This document shows, piece by piece, positions 1-6,060 of a stretch of 6,066 bases of DNA. Position 1 is the stretch's first letter; every line of letters starts with the position of its first letter. The position numbers were made by a program, and so were the translations under genes. Location of the stretch: assembly GCA_025062175.1 (NCBI GenBank), contig JANXAX010000161.1, forward strand, positions 1 to 6,066, written 5' to 3'. A model generated the notes under the pieces. The model ran no database searches. It saw nothing but the letters and a program-made list of their open reading frames with translations, and was not told the origin of the DNA. This DNA is from Anaerolineae bacterium. Its GTDB lineage: Bacteria; Chloroflexota; Anaerolineae; 4572-78; NAK82.

Positions 1-761
1 AGCCATTCGCACTCAGTTCGAAGCTCCAGTGATTTGGTCGCTATCGTTCGAGCCTGCTCTGCTTCCACCTGGGCCTGCCCCGCCTGAACCAGCTGATCGC
101 GCAGCTCCAAAGCCTGAGCCCGCAGGTCAAGATTCTCCTTCCAGAGCTGCCAAAAGCGTCGCTCATATTCGCGCACCAGCCGTGCAGGCGGATCCTTTTT
201 CCGGCGAAAGCGCACCGCCCATGGCAGGATAAAGCTGGCATCAAAATCAACATCGCGAAAGAAACCGTGCTGAGCAAAGAGTTCTGCCCAATGTTCTGGC
301 GGTTGCACGTTGAGGTGCGTCACCTCTTTGTAATCAAACGGGGTAGAGGAGAAAAGAATATCGTCGGTATGCTGACACAGGTTGGCAATCGCTTTTGGCG
401 CCTCGGCCGCCGGCATATGTTCCAGGATTTCCATACACACAATCAAATCATATCGCTGGGGAAAGGGGTCGCAGATCGAGCCCACCCAGCAGAACGGACG
501 GACCTCAGGATGCACATTCGCGATGGCGTATTCAGAGATATCCACGCCATAGCTCTCAACACCGCGGCGGCGCAGCTCCTCCACTAAAAACCCCATCGCG
601 CAACCAGCATCCAGGACTGTGCGTGGCGCTATCCTGGCGACAATTTGATCAGCGATCGCCCCAAAGAAGGCTAACCAGTAGGGGTCGCGCTGGTATGGAC
701 GTCCACAATCGTGGGCGTAATAATAGGCGTCATACCATCGGGCATAATCAGGTGCGCTCAT
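1..761 (-). CDS. SAM-dependent class I methyltransferase with C-terminal coiled coil (partial, runs off the left edge)
   Basis: The frame opens at ATG 761-759 and reads 253 codons without a stop to base 1, so the C-terminus lies outside the window. The fold is that of type 11/23 class I methyltransferases. Motif I, VLDAGCAMGF, is at residues 49-58 and forms the SAM-binding glycine loop. The acidic end of the second strand is GVDIS at 72-76. Motif IV-like YDLIVCMEILEHMP is at 104-117, and THLNVQPPEHW with a following GF is at 148-167. After residue about 195 the sequence becomes helical and charged, rich in E, Q, R, L and A with heptad-like spacing, which I read as a coiled coil (about 198-253). 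The start lies 16 bases after the ATPase stop, with a weak AGGAAG overlapping that stop, so the two are probably co-transcribed. The substrate is likely a sugar or glycan (inference from the neighbours). A glycosyltransferase or other domain may follow off-window. Confidence 0.9.
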   Translation of the reverse strand, partial: MSAPDYARWYDAYYYAHDCGRPYQRDPYWLAFFGAIADQIVARIAPRTVLDAGCAMGFLVEELRRRGVESYGVDISEYAIANVHPEVRPFCWVGSICDPFPQRYDLIVCMEILEHMPAAEAPKAIANLCQHTDDILFSSTPFDYKEVTHLNVQPPEHWAELFAQHGFFRDVDFDASFILPWAVRFRRKKDPPARLVREYERRFWQLWKENLDLRAQALELRDQLVQAGQAQVEAEQARTIATKSLELRTECEW

Positions 762-777
762 AGAAAAATTTAGCTTC

Positions 778-1983
778 CTACTCTTCCCAGTGCCATTCGC
801 CCTGCAGTGTTATCATTCCGTAACGCTCAGCGCAGCTGGGCATGACTCTCAGAGGGTACAAGCGGTCATGATAGTCGAACATTCGCGTGTCGTCCCAGTC
901 CACCACCGCCACCGACACATAATATGTCCCCTCCAATAGCGGCAGGAACGGCACCGTATAACGCACGATCCCCTCTCCTCGAATGCGCGGGATCTCGTAC
1001 TGGGCAAATTGGGTGTTCGGCCCCGTGATGTGCACACCATCCGAGCGATGGATTGCGATGCCGAATACAGGCCGCTCAATCACTTTGTGTGCTCGGTAAC
1101 GCATTTCGATTGTGAACAACTCGCCGGTGCTGAAGAAATCGCGCAAATGCCCTTCAGCGTCCAAAAAGCGCACTTCTTCAATGGTCACCTCGCCCGTGCC
1201 ATGGCGACAGAGCGCACGGCGTGCTTCTAAGGCCGCGCTCGCTACATAGGAATGGGTGGCATATTCGCCCACAACCGCTTCAGGAGAGCCATCGGCCACA
1301 ATGCAACCTTTCTCCAACCAGATGGCACGTTGGCATAACCGGCGCACTGCGTTCAAGTCGTGTGACACCAACACAATGGTAGTGCCGTTTGTGCGCATCT
1401 GGTCGATGCGCTCTAGGCATCGGCGCTGAAATGCGGCATCACCCACCGCTAAGACTTCATCCACCAAGAGGATATCCGGCTCGATGTGCACAGCCACCGA
1501 GAAGCCCAATCGCACATACATCCCGGATGAGTAATGTTTGACCGGTACGTCGATGAACCGCTCCAGCTCGGCAAAGGCGATGATGTCATCCAACCGGCGG
1601 GTGATCTCGTCGCGGCGCAACCCTAGAATCGCACCGTTGAGATAAATGTTCTCGCGGCCGGTGAGATCTGGGTGAAATCCGGTGCCCAACTCGAGCAGGG
1701 CACCCACCCGACCATTGACAACGATACGGCCGGATGTGGGATCGATGATGCGCGAGATGAGCTTTAACACAGTGCTCTTCCCAGCACCGTTGGGGCCGAC
1801 CAGTGCCACCATTTCCCCTTTCTGGCCTTCGAAGCTCACGTCAGACAGTGCCCAAAAAACTTCCCGGCGTCCATTGCCCCGACCCTGGAGCAGCCGAATG
1901 ACCAGCTCTTGGAAGGAACGGGCACGGTGATGATGCAACACAAAACGTCTGGAGACGTGTTCGAATCGAATGGCTGCGCTCAC
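778..1983 (-). CDS. wzt: Polysaccharide ABC transporter ATP-binding protein with C-terminal Wzt carbohydrate-binding domain
   Basis: A 401-residue ATPase that would energise export of a lipid-linked surface polysaccharide across the inner membrane with an ABC-2 permease. Walker A GPNGAGKST is at residues 63-71. The family-typical block LLELGTGFHPDLTGREN is at 96-112. The ABC signature YSSGM is at 151-155, Walker B ILLVDE at 171-176, and the switch histidine at 208. All nucleotide-site residues are present. Residues 1-241 form the nucleotide-binding domain. Residues about 255-401 are a beta-rich extension of the length and style of the Wzt C-terminal domain, which in characterised homologues binds the modified end of the glycan. 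The start is GTG 1983-1981, preceded by GAGGG at 1998-1994 (10-base spacing). It begins 42 bases after the permease stop and ends 16 bases before the methyltransferase, consistent with one operon. The symbol is by family and orthology is not proven. KpsT and TagH are close relatives, but the C-domain favours Wzt. Confidence 0.93.
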   Translation of the reverse strand: MSAAIRFEHVSRRFVLHHHRARSFQELVIRLLQGRGNGRREVFWALSDVSFEGQKGEMVALVGPNGAGKSTVLKLISRIIDPTSGRIVVNGRVGALLELGTGFHPDLTGRENIYLNGAILGLRRDEITRRLDDIIAFAELERFIDVPVKHYSSGMYVRLGFSVAVHIEPDILLVDEVLAVGDAAFQRRCLERIDQMRTNGTTIVLVSHDLNAVRRLCQRAIWLEKGCIVADGSPEAVVGEYATHSYVASAALEARRALCRHGTGEVTIEEVRFLDAEGHLRDFFSTGELFTIEMRYRAHKVIERPVFGIAIHRSDGVHITGPNTQFAQYEIPRIRGEGIVRYTVPFLPLLEGTYYVSVAVVDWDDTRMFDYHDRLYPLRVMPSCAERYGMITLQGEWHWEE

Positions 1984-2025
1984 CGTCGCACCACCCTCAG
2001 CCTCCCGACCGTTGTGCTCACCGGT

Positions 2026-2839
2026 CTAGACCTCTTCCCCGAACAGCCGTTTGTACCGGAAGAATACCAGCATTCCGATGAGAAACACACCCAGGGCGGT
2101 GAGCGTCGTCCGACCGAAAAAGTCCAGAGCCGGCGGTGCACCGCCGAAACCGCTGCCATACAGAATCACACGATATGTGGCGATCAGAGACGCCATCGGG
2201 TTTAGCATATACATCCAACGCCACACATCAATCGTAAGGTCTCCCAGATGATAATTGCGCGGCAGGATATCGATCGGATAGAAGATAGGCGTCAGGAAAA
2301 ACCAGGCGAGCATTGCCACTTCCGTAATAACCTGGGTATCTCAGCGGCATGCGGAAGGCGAACATAAAAGCAAATAACACGATCAGGGCGATCAGAAAGT
2401 TGACCAGGTTCGACAGCACAACGGAGAGCGGCAACACCTCGCGTGGGAAGTACACTTTACGGATGAGCGGTGCGTTGTCGACGATGCTGCGTATGCTCCC
2501 CATCACCGAGGCCGAGAAGAAATTCCAGGGCAGAAGACCACACAGGATGAAGATGGGGAACTTCTCGATGTTGGAAGGCGTCATGACAGTGAACACGATG
2601 GTGAACACAGCCATCATCAGCAGCGGGTTGCCCAGCGACCACAGGACGCCCAGAACGGAATTGCGATAGCGCACTTTCAGATCGCGCACGGCCAGGGTGA
2701 GCAGCAGCTCGCGATAACACCACAGTTCGCCCAGATAGGAGAGCACGGCACGCACCACGTGCAGTGGCTTTTGCACAACCGGCAGCTCCGCGTCGGCCAC
2801 AATGATGGTCTGCGAGCCTTTGCGCTCGATCAGGGTCAT
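2026..2839 (-). pseudogene. wzm: ABC-2 type polysaccharide export permease (Wzm/TagG family), broken by an internal frameshifting deletion
   Basis: The 5' part starts at ATG 2839-2837 and reads family sequence to residue 166. It includes VRDLKVRYRNSVLGVLWSL at 51-69, GLLPWNFF at 101-108 and LIRKVYFPREVLPLS at 125-139, with membrane helices near 62-85, 97-113 and 140-162. It then runs out of frame and stops at 2228. The 3' part is in another frame. From about 2340 it reads RDTQVITEVAMLAWFF, then LTPIFYPID, and ends FFRYKRLFGEEV with TAG at 2028-2026. This is the normal C-terminal half. Family members have about 30-45 residues, including a hydrophobic helix, between the MPL and RDTQ equivalents. 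Here the two are separated by only a few bases, so the damage is a deletion rather than a single-base indel. No alternative start would give a whole transporter half. A misassembly could look the same. The start is supported by family N-terminal length, though no strong ribosome binding site precedes it. Confidence 0.85.
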
Positions 2840-2916
2840 GACAGTCGTTTCTTTTTTCCCGCGGTTAGTGCGTTGGGAACTTCCTGCGACTACAGGCGAT
2901 CAAAAACGCAGCAATT

Positions 2917-2925
2917 TGTTATAAT
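2917..2925 (+). promoter_or_regulatory. Extended -10 promoter element (TGTTATAAT)
   Basis: A perfect TATAAT at 2920-2925 is preceded by TG one base upstream, giving the extended -10 form. There is no good -35 at 16-18 bases upstream; the best available bases are around 2897-2903 (CGATCAA). The extended -10 could compensate. It points toward the 774-residue protein gene and would give a leader of about 138 bases. Confidence 0.5.
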
Positions 2926-2949
2926 GGACTCGGTCGGCTAAAAAGGCAA
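2921..2949 (-). promoter_or_regulatory. Candidate promoter for the polysaccharide export operon
   Basis: On the minus strand, TTGCCT (2949-2944) and CATTAT (2926-2921) are separated by exactly 17 bases. Each matches four of six sigma-70 consensus positions. Transcription would begin near 2914, leaving a leader of about 75 bases before the permease ATG at 2839. The -10 lies on the same bases as the plus-strand TATAAT. The match is moderate and no other better minus-strand candidate was seen in this interval. Confidence 0.4.
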
Positions 2950-2974
2950 ACTTGCGCGTTGGGATGGGCGCTGT

Positions 2975-3004
2975 TTGGCTGCATCAGCATAATTGCAGTA
3001 TACT
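2975..3004 (+). promoter_or_regulatory. Proximal promoter of the membrane-anchored LysM/TolB protein gene
   Basis: The -35 TTGGCT (2975-2980) and -10 TATACT (2999-3004) are separated by 18 bases. The -10 matches five of six and the -35 four of six consensus positions. The start of transcription would fall near 3011, about 59 bases before the ATG and just ahead of the inverted repeat at 3020-3041. Confidence 0.5.
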
Positions 3005-3019
3005 GAAATTGGGAATGCT

Positions 3020-3041
3020 AGACAGGAGACGAGACCTGTCT
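3020..3041 (+). promoter_or_regulatory. Perfect inverted repeat in the leader of the 774-residue protein gene
   Basis: AGACAGG (3020-3026) and CCTGTCT (3035-3041) are exact inverted arms around an 8-base loop. In RNA the stem would extend by one G-U and one C-G pair (3018-3019 with 3042-3043) to nine pairs. It lies between the proximal promoter and the ribosome binding site. It could be a protein operator or a 5' mRNA hairpin. There is no U-run after it, so it is not a simple intrinsic terminator. Confidence 0.5.
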
Positions 3042-3051
3042 GGACAACATC

Positions 3052-3056
3052 AGGAG
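3052..3056 (+). promoter_or_regulatory. Ribosome binding site for the gene at 3070
   Basis: AGGAG lies 13 bases before ATG 3070, slightly longer than ideal. A closer ATG at 3057 is in a different frame that does not give the long protein. This supports 3070 as the start. Confidence 0.55.
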
Positions 3057-3069
3057 ATGCGCGCTGGCT

Positions 3070-5394
3070 ATGGATTTCCAAGAGCTGTTAGAGCGTTATA
3101 AACAATTGCGTGCCGACTTCGACGCTGGAAAGATCAGCGAAGAAGAGTTCCAGGAAGAAATTGAAGGGCTGCAAATCCGCGACGAACAAGGCTATTACTG
3201 GACCATTGGGGCGCAAAGCGGCAAATGGTATCGTTACAACGGCGTGGAGTGGGTTCAAGAAACCCCACTCCCCATGACCAAACACCAGGGACGTGGCATC
3301 CCTGAGGCAATATCACGCTGGTCTGGGGTGCGTGAGGACACAAGTTCGGGATGGGTACCTCGCTGGTTATATACTGGATGTGCGGGGTTTCTTCTGCTGG
3401 TGGTCCTCGCGCTTTTGATTGTGTTGCTGGCCAACATCTTGCAGAGCGGAGGAGTGCGAGTCAGCCGCGCACCTACGCCGACGCTTGCCTTGGCATTGCC
3501 AGCTGCAACTCCCACGCCAGCCCCCACGCCTAGCGCAACTCCCACGCCGGAGCCCACTCCTACATCACTCACCCTACAGACGTATTCGAACAGCGTTTTT
3601 GGATTCACGCTCCAGTATCCAAGTGGCTGGCAGGCCAAGGAGACGGAACGATATGTCGTGTTGGCACCCGATGAGGAAGGACTGAGCAGCTTGCTGGGAG
3701 ATCAGCTGGCGCTCCGATCCGCTGCCTTTGTGATCCAGGTCGAGGGCGGAGGTGTCGTAGATACGCCATCGAGTGTTTTAAATCGTATCGTCGCCAGCTT
3801 ACCGATCGATCCCAGCTCCAGCGAGACAGGCACACGTGCCGTCAGCGGGGTTGAATGGGCCATCAGCCAGGTCAAGCTAACTCCCACTGAGAACGTCGGG
3901 GATATGACCGCTTATGTAGCGGCCACTGTGTATAATAATGCCGCTTACACCGTCGTGGCCGCAGCGCCCAGCAGTGCGTGGAGTCGTGAGGCGCCCACCT
4001 TCCAGAAAATCTTCGACAGTATACGCTTCACAGCGCCACAGGCGCGCGCTACTGCGGCAACCGAGACGCCTTCCAGCGCTCTAGCATTCGAGAGTGTCAT
4101 TCCTTCACCGACGGCGACTAGGACGCCCACGCTTGCGCAAACCTTGGCGTTGGAAGCGCAGACACCCATTGCCACGGCGACACCCACTCCCGTTATCCAC
4201 GTGGTACAGTCCGGCGATACGTTGCTGGCTATTGCCGCCCAATATGGGGTGAGCGTGCAAGATCTGCAGGCGGTGAACGGGATAGTGGATCCGACTCGTC
4301 TTCAGATCGGTCAACAGCTCATCATCCCTGTCGGCGGCTATGCGCCGTCGGGTGGCGCTGTTGCCAGCGTCGGTACGCCGATTGCGAGAGCTGCTACACT
4401 AACAATTGCCACGGCGACACCGACCCAAGTGGCCGCGGGCACCGTGGTCTCCAGCGAGGCAAGCGCTGAGGCGCGCTTACCCACTCCGACCGCCACCCAG
4501 GCACCTCGTCCGACCCCGAAGCGTGTCGAGCCTGTGTTGAGCGGTAAGATTGCCTACCCTGTCTTCGTGCCTGACCGGAAGTTGCAAGGACAGATGGGTA
4601 GCTATGACCTCTACATTAAAGATCTCCAGGGCGGCGAGCCGCAGCTGATGGCCTATAATGCCAGTCAGCCGTGTCTCAACTTGGGCGGAGACCTATTGGC
4701 CTATAAGAGCTGGGATTCCACCGGTCGAGGACTGGCGTTCCTCACCATCGGAGGCGGTAGAAGTGGCTTGTTGACGAACTATATCGAGGATGGATTGCCC
4801 TACTGGGAGCCTAGCTCGATCACGCTGGTGTTCACCTCGCGCCGCGAGGGTGACCGCGTGCCGCGCATGTTCCGCGTGAACCAGACGAACAATCAAGAAA
4901 CCGGCTTAGGACTGATTGCGGAGTATGCCAGTGTCTTTCCCGATGGGCGCATCGTGTACAAGGGCTGCACGGTGGAAGGCGCATGTGGCTTGTTCCTGGC
5001 CAGCGCCGAGGGCGTAGGTGCGACCAGAATCACAGACAACACCAGCGACACGGCGCCAGCGCCCTCCCCGGATGGGAGTAAGATCGCATTTATGTCGCTT
5101 ACACGGGAAGGCGCTGGCAATTACGAAATCTACATTATGAATAGTGACGGTCAGAACGTCATGCGCTTGACCAACAATTCGGCCAATGATGGATTGCCCA
5201 CTTGGTCTCCCGATGGCGGCACAATCGCCTTTGTGTCAGACCGAGATGGGAGTTGGGGCATTTGGGCCATGAACCCGGATGGGAGCAACCAGCGCAAACT
5301 GTTCACGATGCAAGGCTCACCAGATGGAATTGTGGGTGCCGAGCTCCTCTCCTCGCGCGGCTGGCTCGAAGAACGTATCTCCTGGAGCCGTTAG
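3070..5394 (+). CDS. Membrane-anchored multidomain surface protein: SHOCT-like N-terminus, one TM helix, PsbP-like domain, LysM, TolB/PD40 propeller
   Basis: A 774-residue protein with a clear modular layout. Residues 1-40 are an acidic helical segment like a SHOCT domain. Residues about 54-80 hold an aromatic block, GKWYRYNGVEWVQE. A single membrane helix spans about 100-123. Residues 134-168 are a Pro/Thr-rich linker. Residues about 171-322 begin YSNSVFGFTLQYPSGWQ and end FDSIRFTAP, the pattern of PsbP/Mog1-like domains. A second Ala/Thr/Pro linker leads to a LysM at 376-422 (VVQSGDT to QIGQQLIIPVG), a carbohydrate/peptidoglycan-binding fold. After a third linker, residues about 493-774 carry PD40-type propeller blades, with FPDGRIVY at 623-630, SPDGSKIAF at 666-674 and SPDGGTIAF at 713-721. 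With no signal peptide and an internal helix, the N-terminus is probably cytoplasmic and the rest outside. The exact function is unknown. A cell-wall-associated sensor or scaffold is a guess. It is divergent from the export operon. Confidence 0.92.
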   Translation: MDFQELLERYKQLRADFDAGKISEEEFQEEIEGLQIRDEQGYYWTIGAQSGKWYRYNGVEWVQETPLPMTKHQGRGIPEAISRWSGVREDTSSGWVPRWLYTGCAGFLLLVVLALLIVLLANILQSGGVRVSRAPTPTLALALPAATPTPAPTPSATPTPEPTPTSLTLQTYSNSVFGFTLQYPSGWQAKETERYVVLAPDEEGLSSLLGDQLALRSAAFVIQVEGGGVVDTPSSVLNRIVASLPIDPSSSETGTRAVSGVEWAISQVKLTPTENVGDMTAYVAATVYNNAAYTVVAAAPSSAWSREAPTFQKIFDSIRFTAPQARATAATETPSSALAFESVIPSPTATRTPTLAQTLALEAQTPIATATPTPVIHVVQSGDTLLAIAAQYGVSVQDLQAVNGIVDPTRLQIGQQLIIPVGGYAPSGGAVASVGTPIARAATLTIATATPTQVAAGTVVSSEASAEARLPTPTATQAPRPTPKRVEPVLSGKIAYPVFVPDRKLQGQMGSYDLYIKDLQGGEPQLMAYNASQPCLNLGGDLLAYKSWDSTGRGLAFLTIGGGRSGLLTNYIEDGLPYWEPSSITLVFTSRREGDRVPRMFRVNQTNNQETGLGLIAEYASVFPDGRIVYKGCTVEGACGLFLASAEGVGATRITDNTSDTAPAPSPDGSKIAFMSLTREGAGNYEIYIMNSDGQNVMRLTNNSANDGLPTWSPDGGTIAFVSDRDGSWGIWAMNPDGSNQRKLFTMQGSPDGIVGAELLSSRGWLEERISWSR
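3505..3564 (+). repeat. 30-bp in-frame tandem repeat coding for a Pro/Thr linker
   Basis: Two adjacent 30-base units (3505-3534 and 3535-3564) encode ATPTPAPTPS and ATPTPEPTPT, residues 146-155 and 156-165. The first 14 bases, GCAACTCCCACGCC, are identical in both. This looks like a recent slippage or duplication that lengthens the spacer between the membrane helix and the PsbP-like domain. Confidence 0.75.
4168..4421 (+). repeat. Direct 17-bp repeat flanking the LysM module
   Basis: ATTGCCACGGCGACACC occurs at 4168-4184 and again at 4405-4421, 237 bases (79 codons) apart and in the same reading frame. Each copy codes for the linker peptide IATATP. The LysM coding segment (4195-4335) lies entirely between them. 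It may reflect module insertion, duplication of the linker, or convergent low-complexity linker sequence. Confidence 0.7.
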
Positions 5395-5415
5395 AAGAGG
5401 CTACCACGGCTAGGC

Positions 5416-5433
5416 TGACCGCCACCTCGGTCA
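5416..5433 (+). terminator. Possible terminator hairpin after the 774-residue protein gene
   Basis: TGACCG (5416-5421) and CGGTCA (5428-5433) form a perfect 6-bp stem with a 6-base loop, 21 bases after the TAG stop. No T-run follows, so intrinsic termination is uncertain. It is the best hairpin seen between the stop and the remnant gene. Confidence 0.3.
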
Positions 5434-5555
5434 TATAGGATGGCATTATCATCGCCCTACAAAGAGATCTGATGCGAAGAGTGTGCTTTTCCCTTCCAAA
5501 TAGGGATTCCCTCCAGCATGCCCGTGCTGCCCCCAGTCCATCCCCTTCCACCCTT

Positions 5556-5831
5556 TCATTGCCGCAGCACCGCCTCCAGCTGCCGCGCCACCATCACCGA
5601 CATCTGCACCGCCGGCCCTTCGCTGCGCTCGCTACCGCGCAGGTACTTCGCATCGAGATGGATCACCGTCAGCGCGTCCCAGCCCCACGTCCAGGCACTC
5701 ACCATCTGCGTCCGCGCACCCACATCCAGCCGCTGTAACAAGTTCCACGGCGTCGTCAGTGTCGATAGGTGTCCCTGTGTCTCGAAGCCCGACAGTTCTA
5801 ATGGGCAGCGGCTGATGCGCCTGTGCCACCG
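5556..5831 (-). pseudogene. Remnant of an unrecognised protein gene (C-terminal fragment or amber-interrupted small gene)
   Basis: The minus-strand frame from 5831 to TGA at 5558-5556 reads 91 codons with very strong G/C preference at third positions from about 5740 downwards, the mark of true coding sequence. The peptide includes GFETQGHLSTLTTPWNLLQ, TWGWDALTVIHLDAKYLRG and ends VARQLEAVLRQ. I do not recognise the family. Upstream in the same frame is TAG at 5834-5832, and eight codons before that an ATG at 5858-5856 (MEYTPREI). So the whole could be a 100-codon gene interrupted by one amber codon, or a truncated C-terminus with non-homologous DNA upstream. The only common in-frame start without reading through is TTG 5741, giving 61 residues, with no clear ribosome binding site. 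It is convergent with the plus-strand gene ending at 5394. Confidence 0.5.
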
Positions 5832-6015
5832 CTATATCTCCCGCGGGGTGTATTCCATTTTGAGGGAAGGGCGAGGTTCAAGCCGAGTCGCGCACGTAAG
5901 CAGGTGGCAGATGAACCATTCCTTTACAGTTGTGGCTCGGGTAAAATGTGCGACTCTGGCATCGCCGCTTTCACTCATCTTGAACTTGAAATGCACCCTT
6001 ATATTGCTGTCTTGT

Positions 6016-6043
6016 TTGACAGCTTCGATTTACAGGATAAGAT
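6016..6043 (+). promoter_or_regulatory. Promoter for a gene beginning beyond the right edge
   Basis: A perfect -35 TTGACA (6016-6021) is followed after 16 bases by TAAGAT (6038-6043), which matches four of six -10 positions. Transcription would begin near 6050, just before the AGGAGG at 6061-6066. A TATAAC at 6054-6059 is too close to the ribosome binding site to be a likely -10 for the same gene. Confidence 0.5.
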
Positions 6044-6060
6044 AAATGCCGATTATAACA

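Noticed and set aside
395..763. 122-codon plus-strand open frame
   Set aside because: It lies antisense to the methyltransferase, whose motifs are unmistakable. The peptide is Arg/Pro/His-rich with no domain character.
2228..2350. Programmed frameshifting in the permease gene
   Set aside because: No slippery run or following pseudoknot is evident at the join, and family sequence is missing between the halves, which frameshifting cannot explain.
3255..3638. 127-codon minus-strand open frame rich in Gly/Val/Ala
   Set aside because: It is the antisense of the Pro/Thr linker and membrane helix of the plus-strand gene. The GVGVGVG composition is the complement of Thr-Pro codons, with no start signal.
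5514..5529. CAGCA/TGCTG short inverted repeat as a terminator of the minus-strand remnant
   Set aside because: Only five pairs, no T-run on either strand, and such short dyads are expected by chance.
5862..5895. GGTTCAAGCC resembling a tRNA T-loop
   Set aside because: The flanks do not pair into a T-stem and no acceptor or anticodon arms could be found around it.
5518..6045. 175-codon plus-strand open frame in the right-hand gene-poor region
   Set aside because: Its first half is the complement of the GC3-biased minus-strand remnant and the rest shows no coding bias. The composition is Ser/Arg/Cys-rich and no ribosome binding site precedes it.
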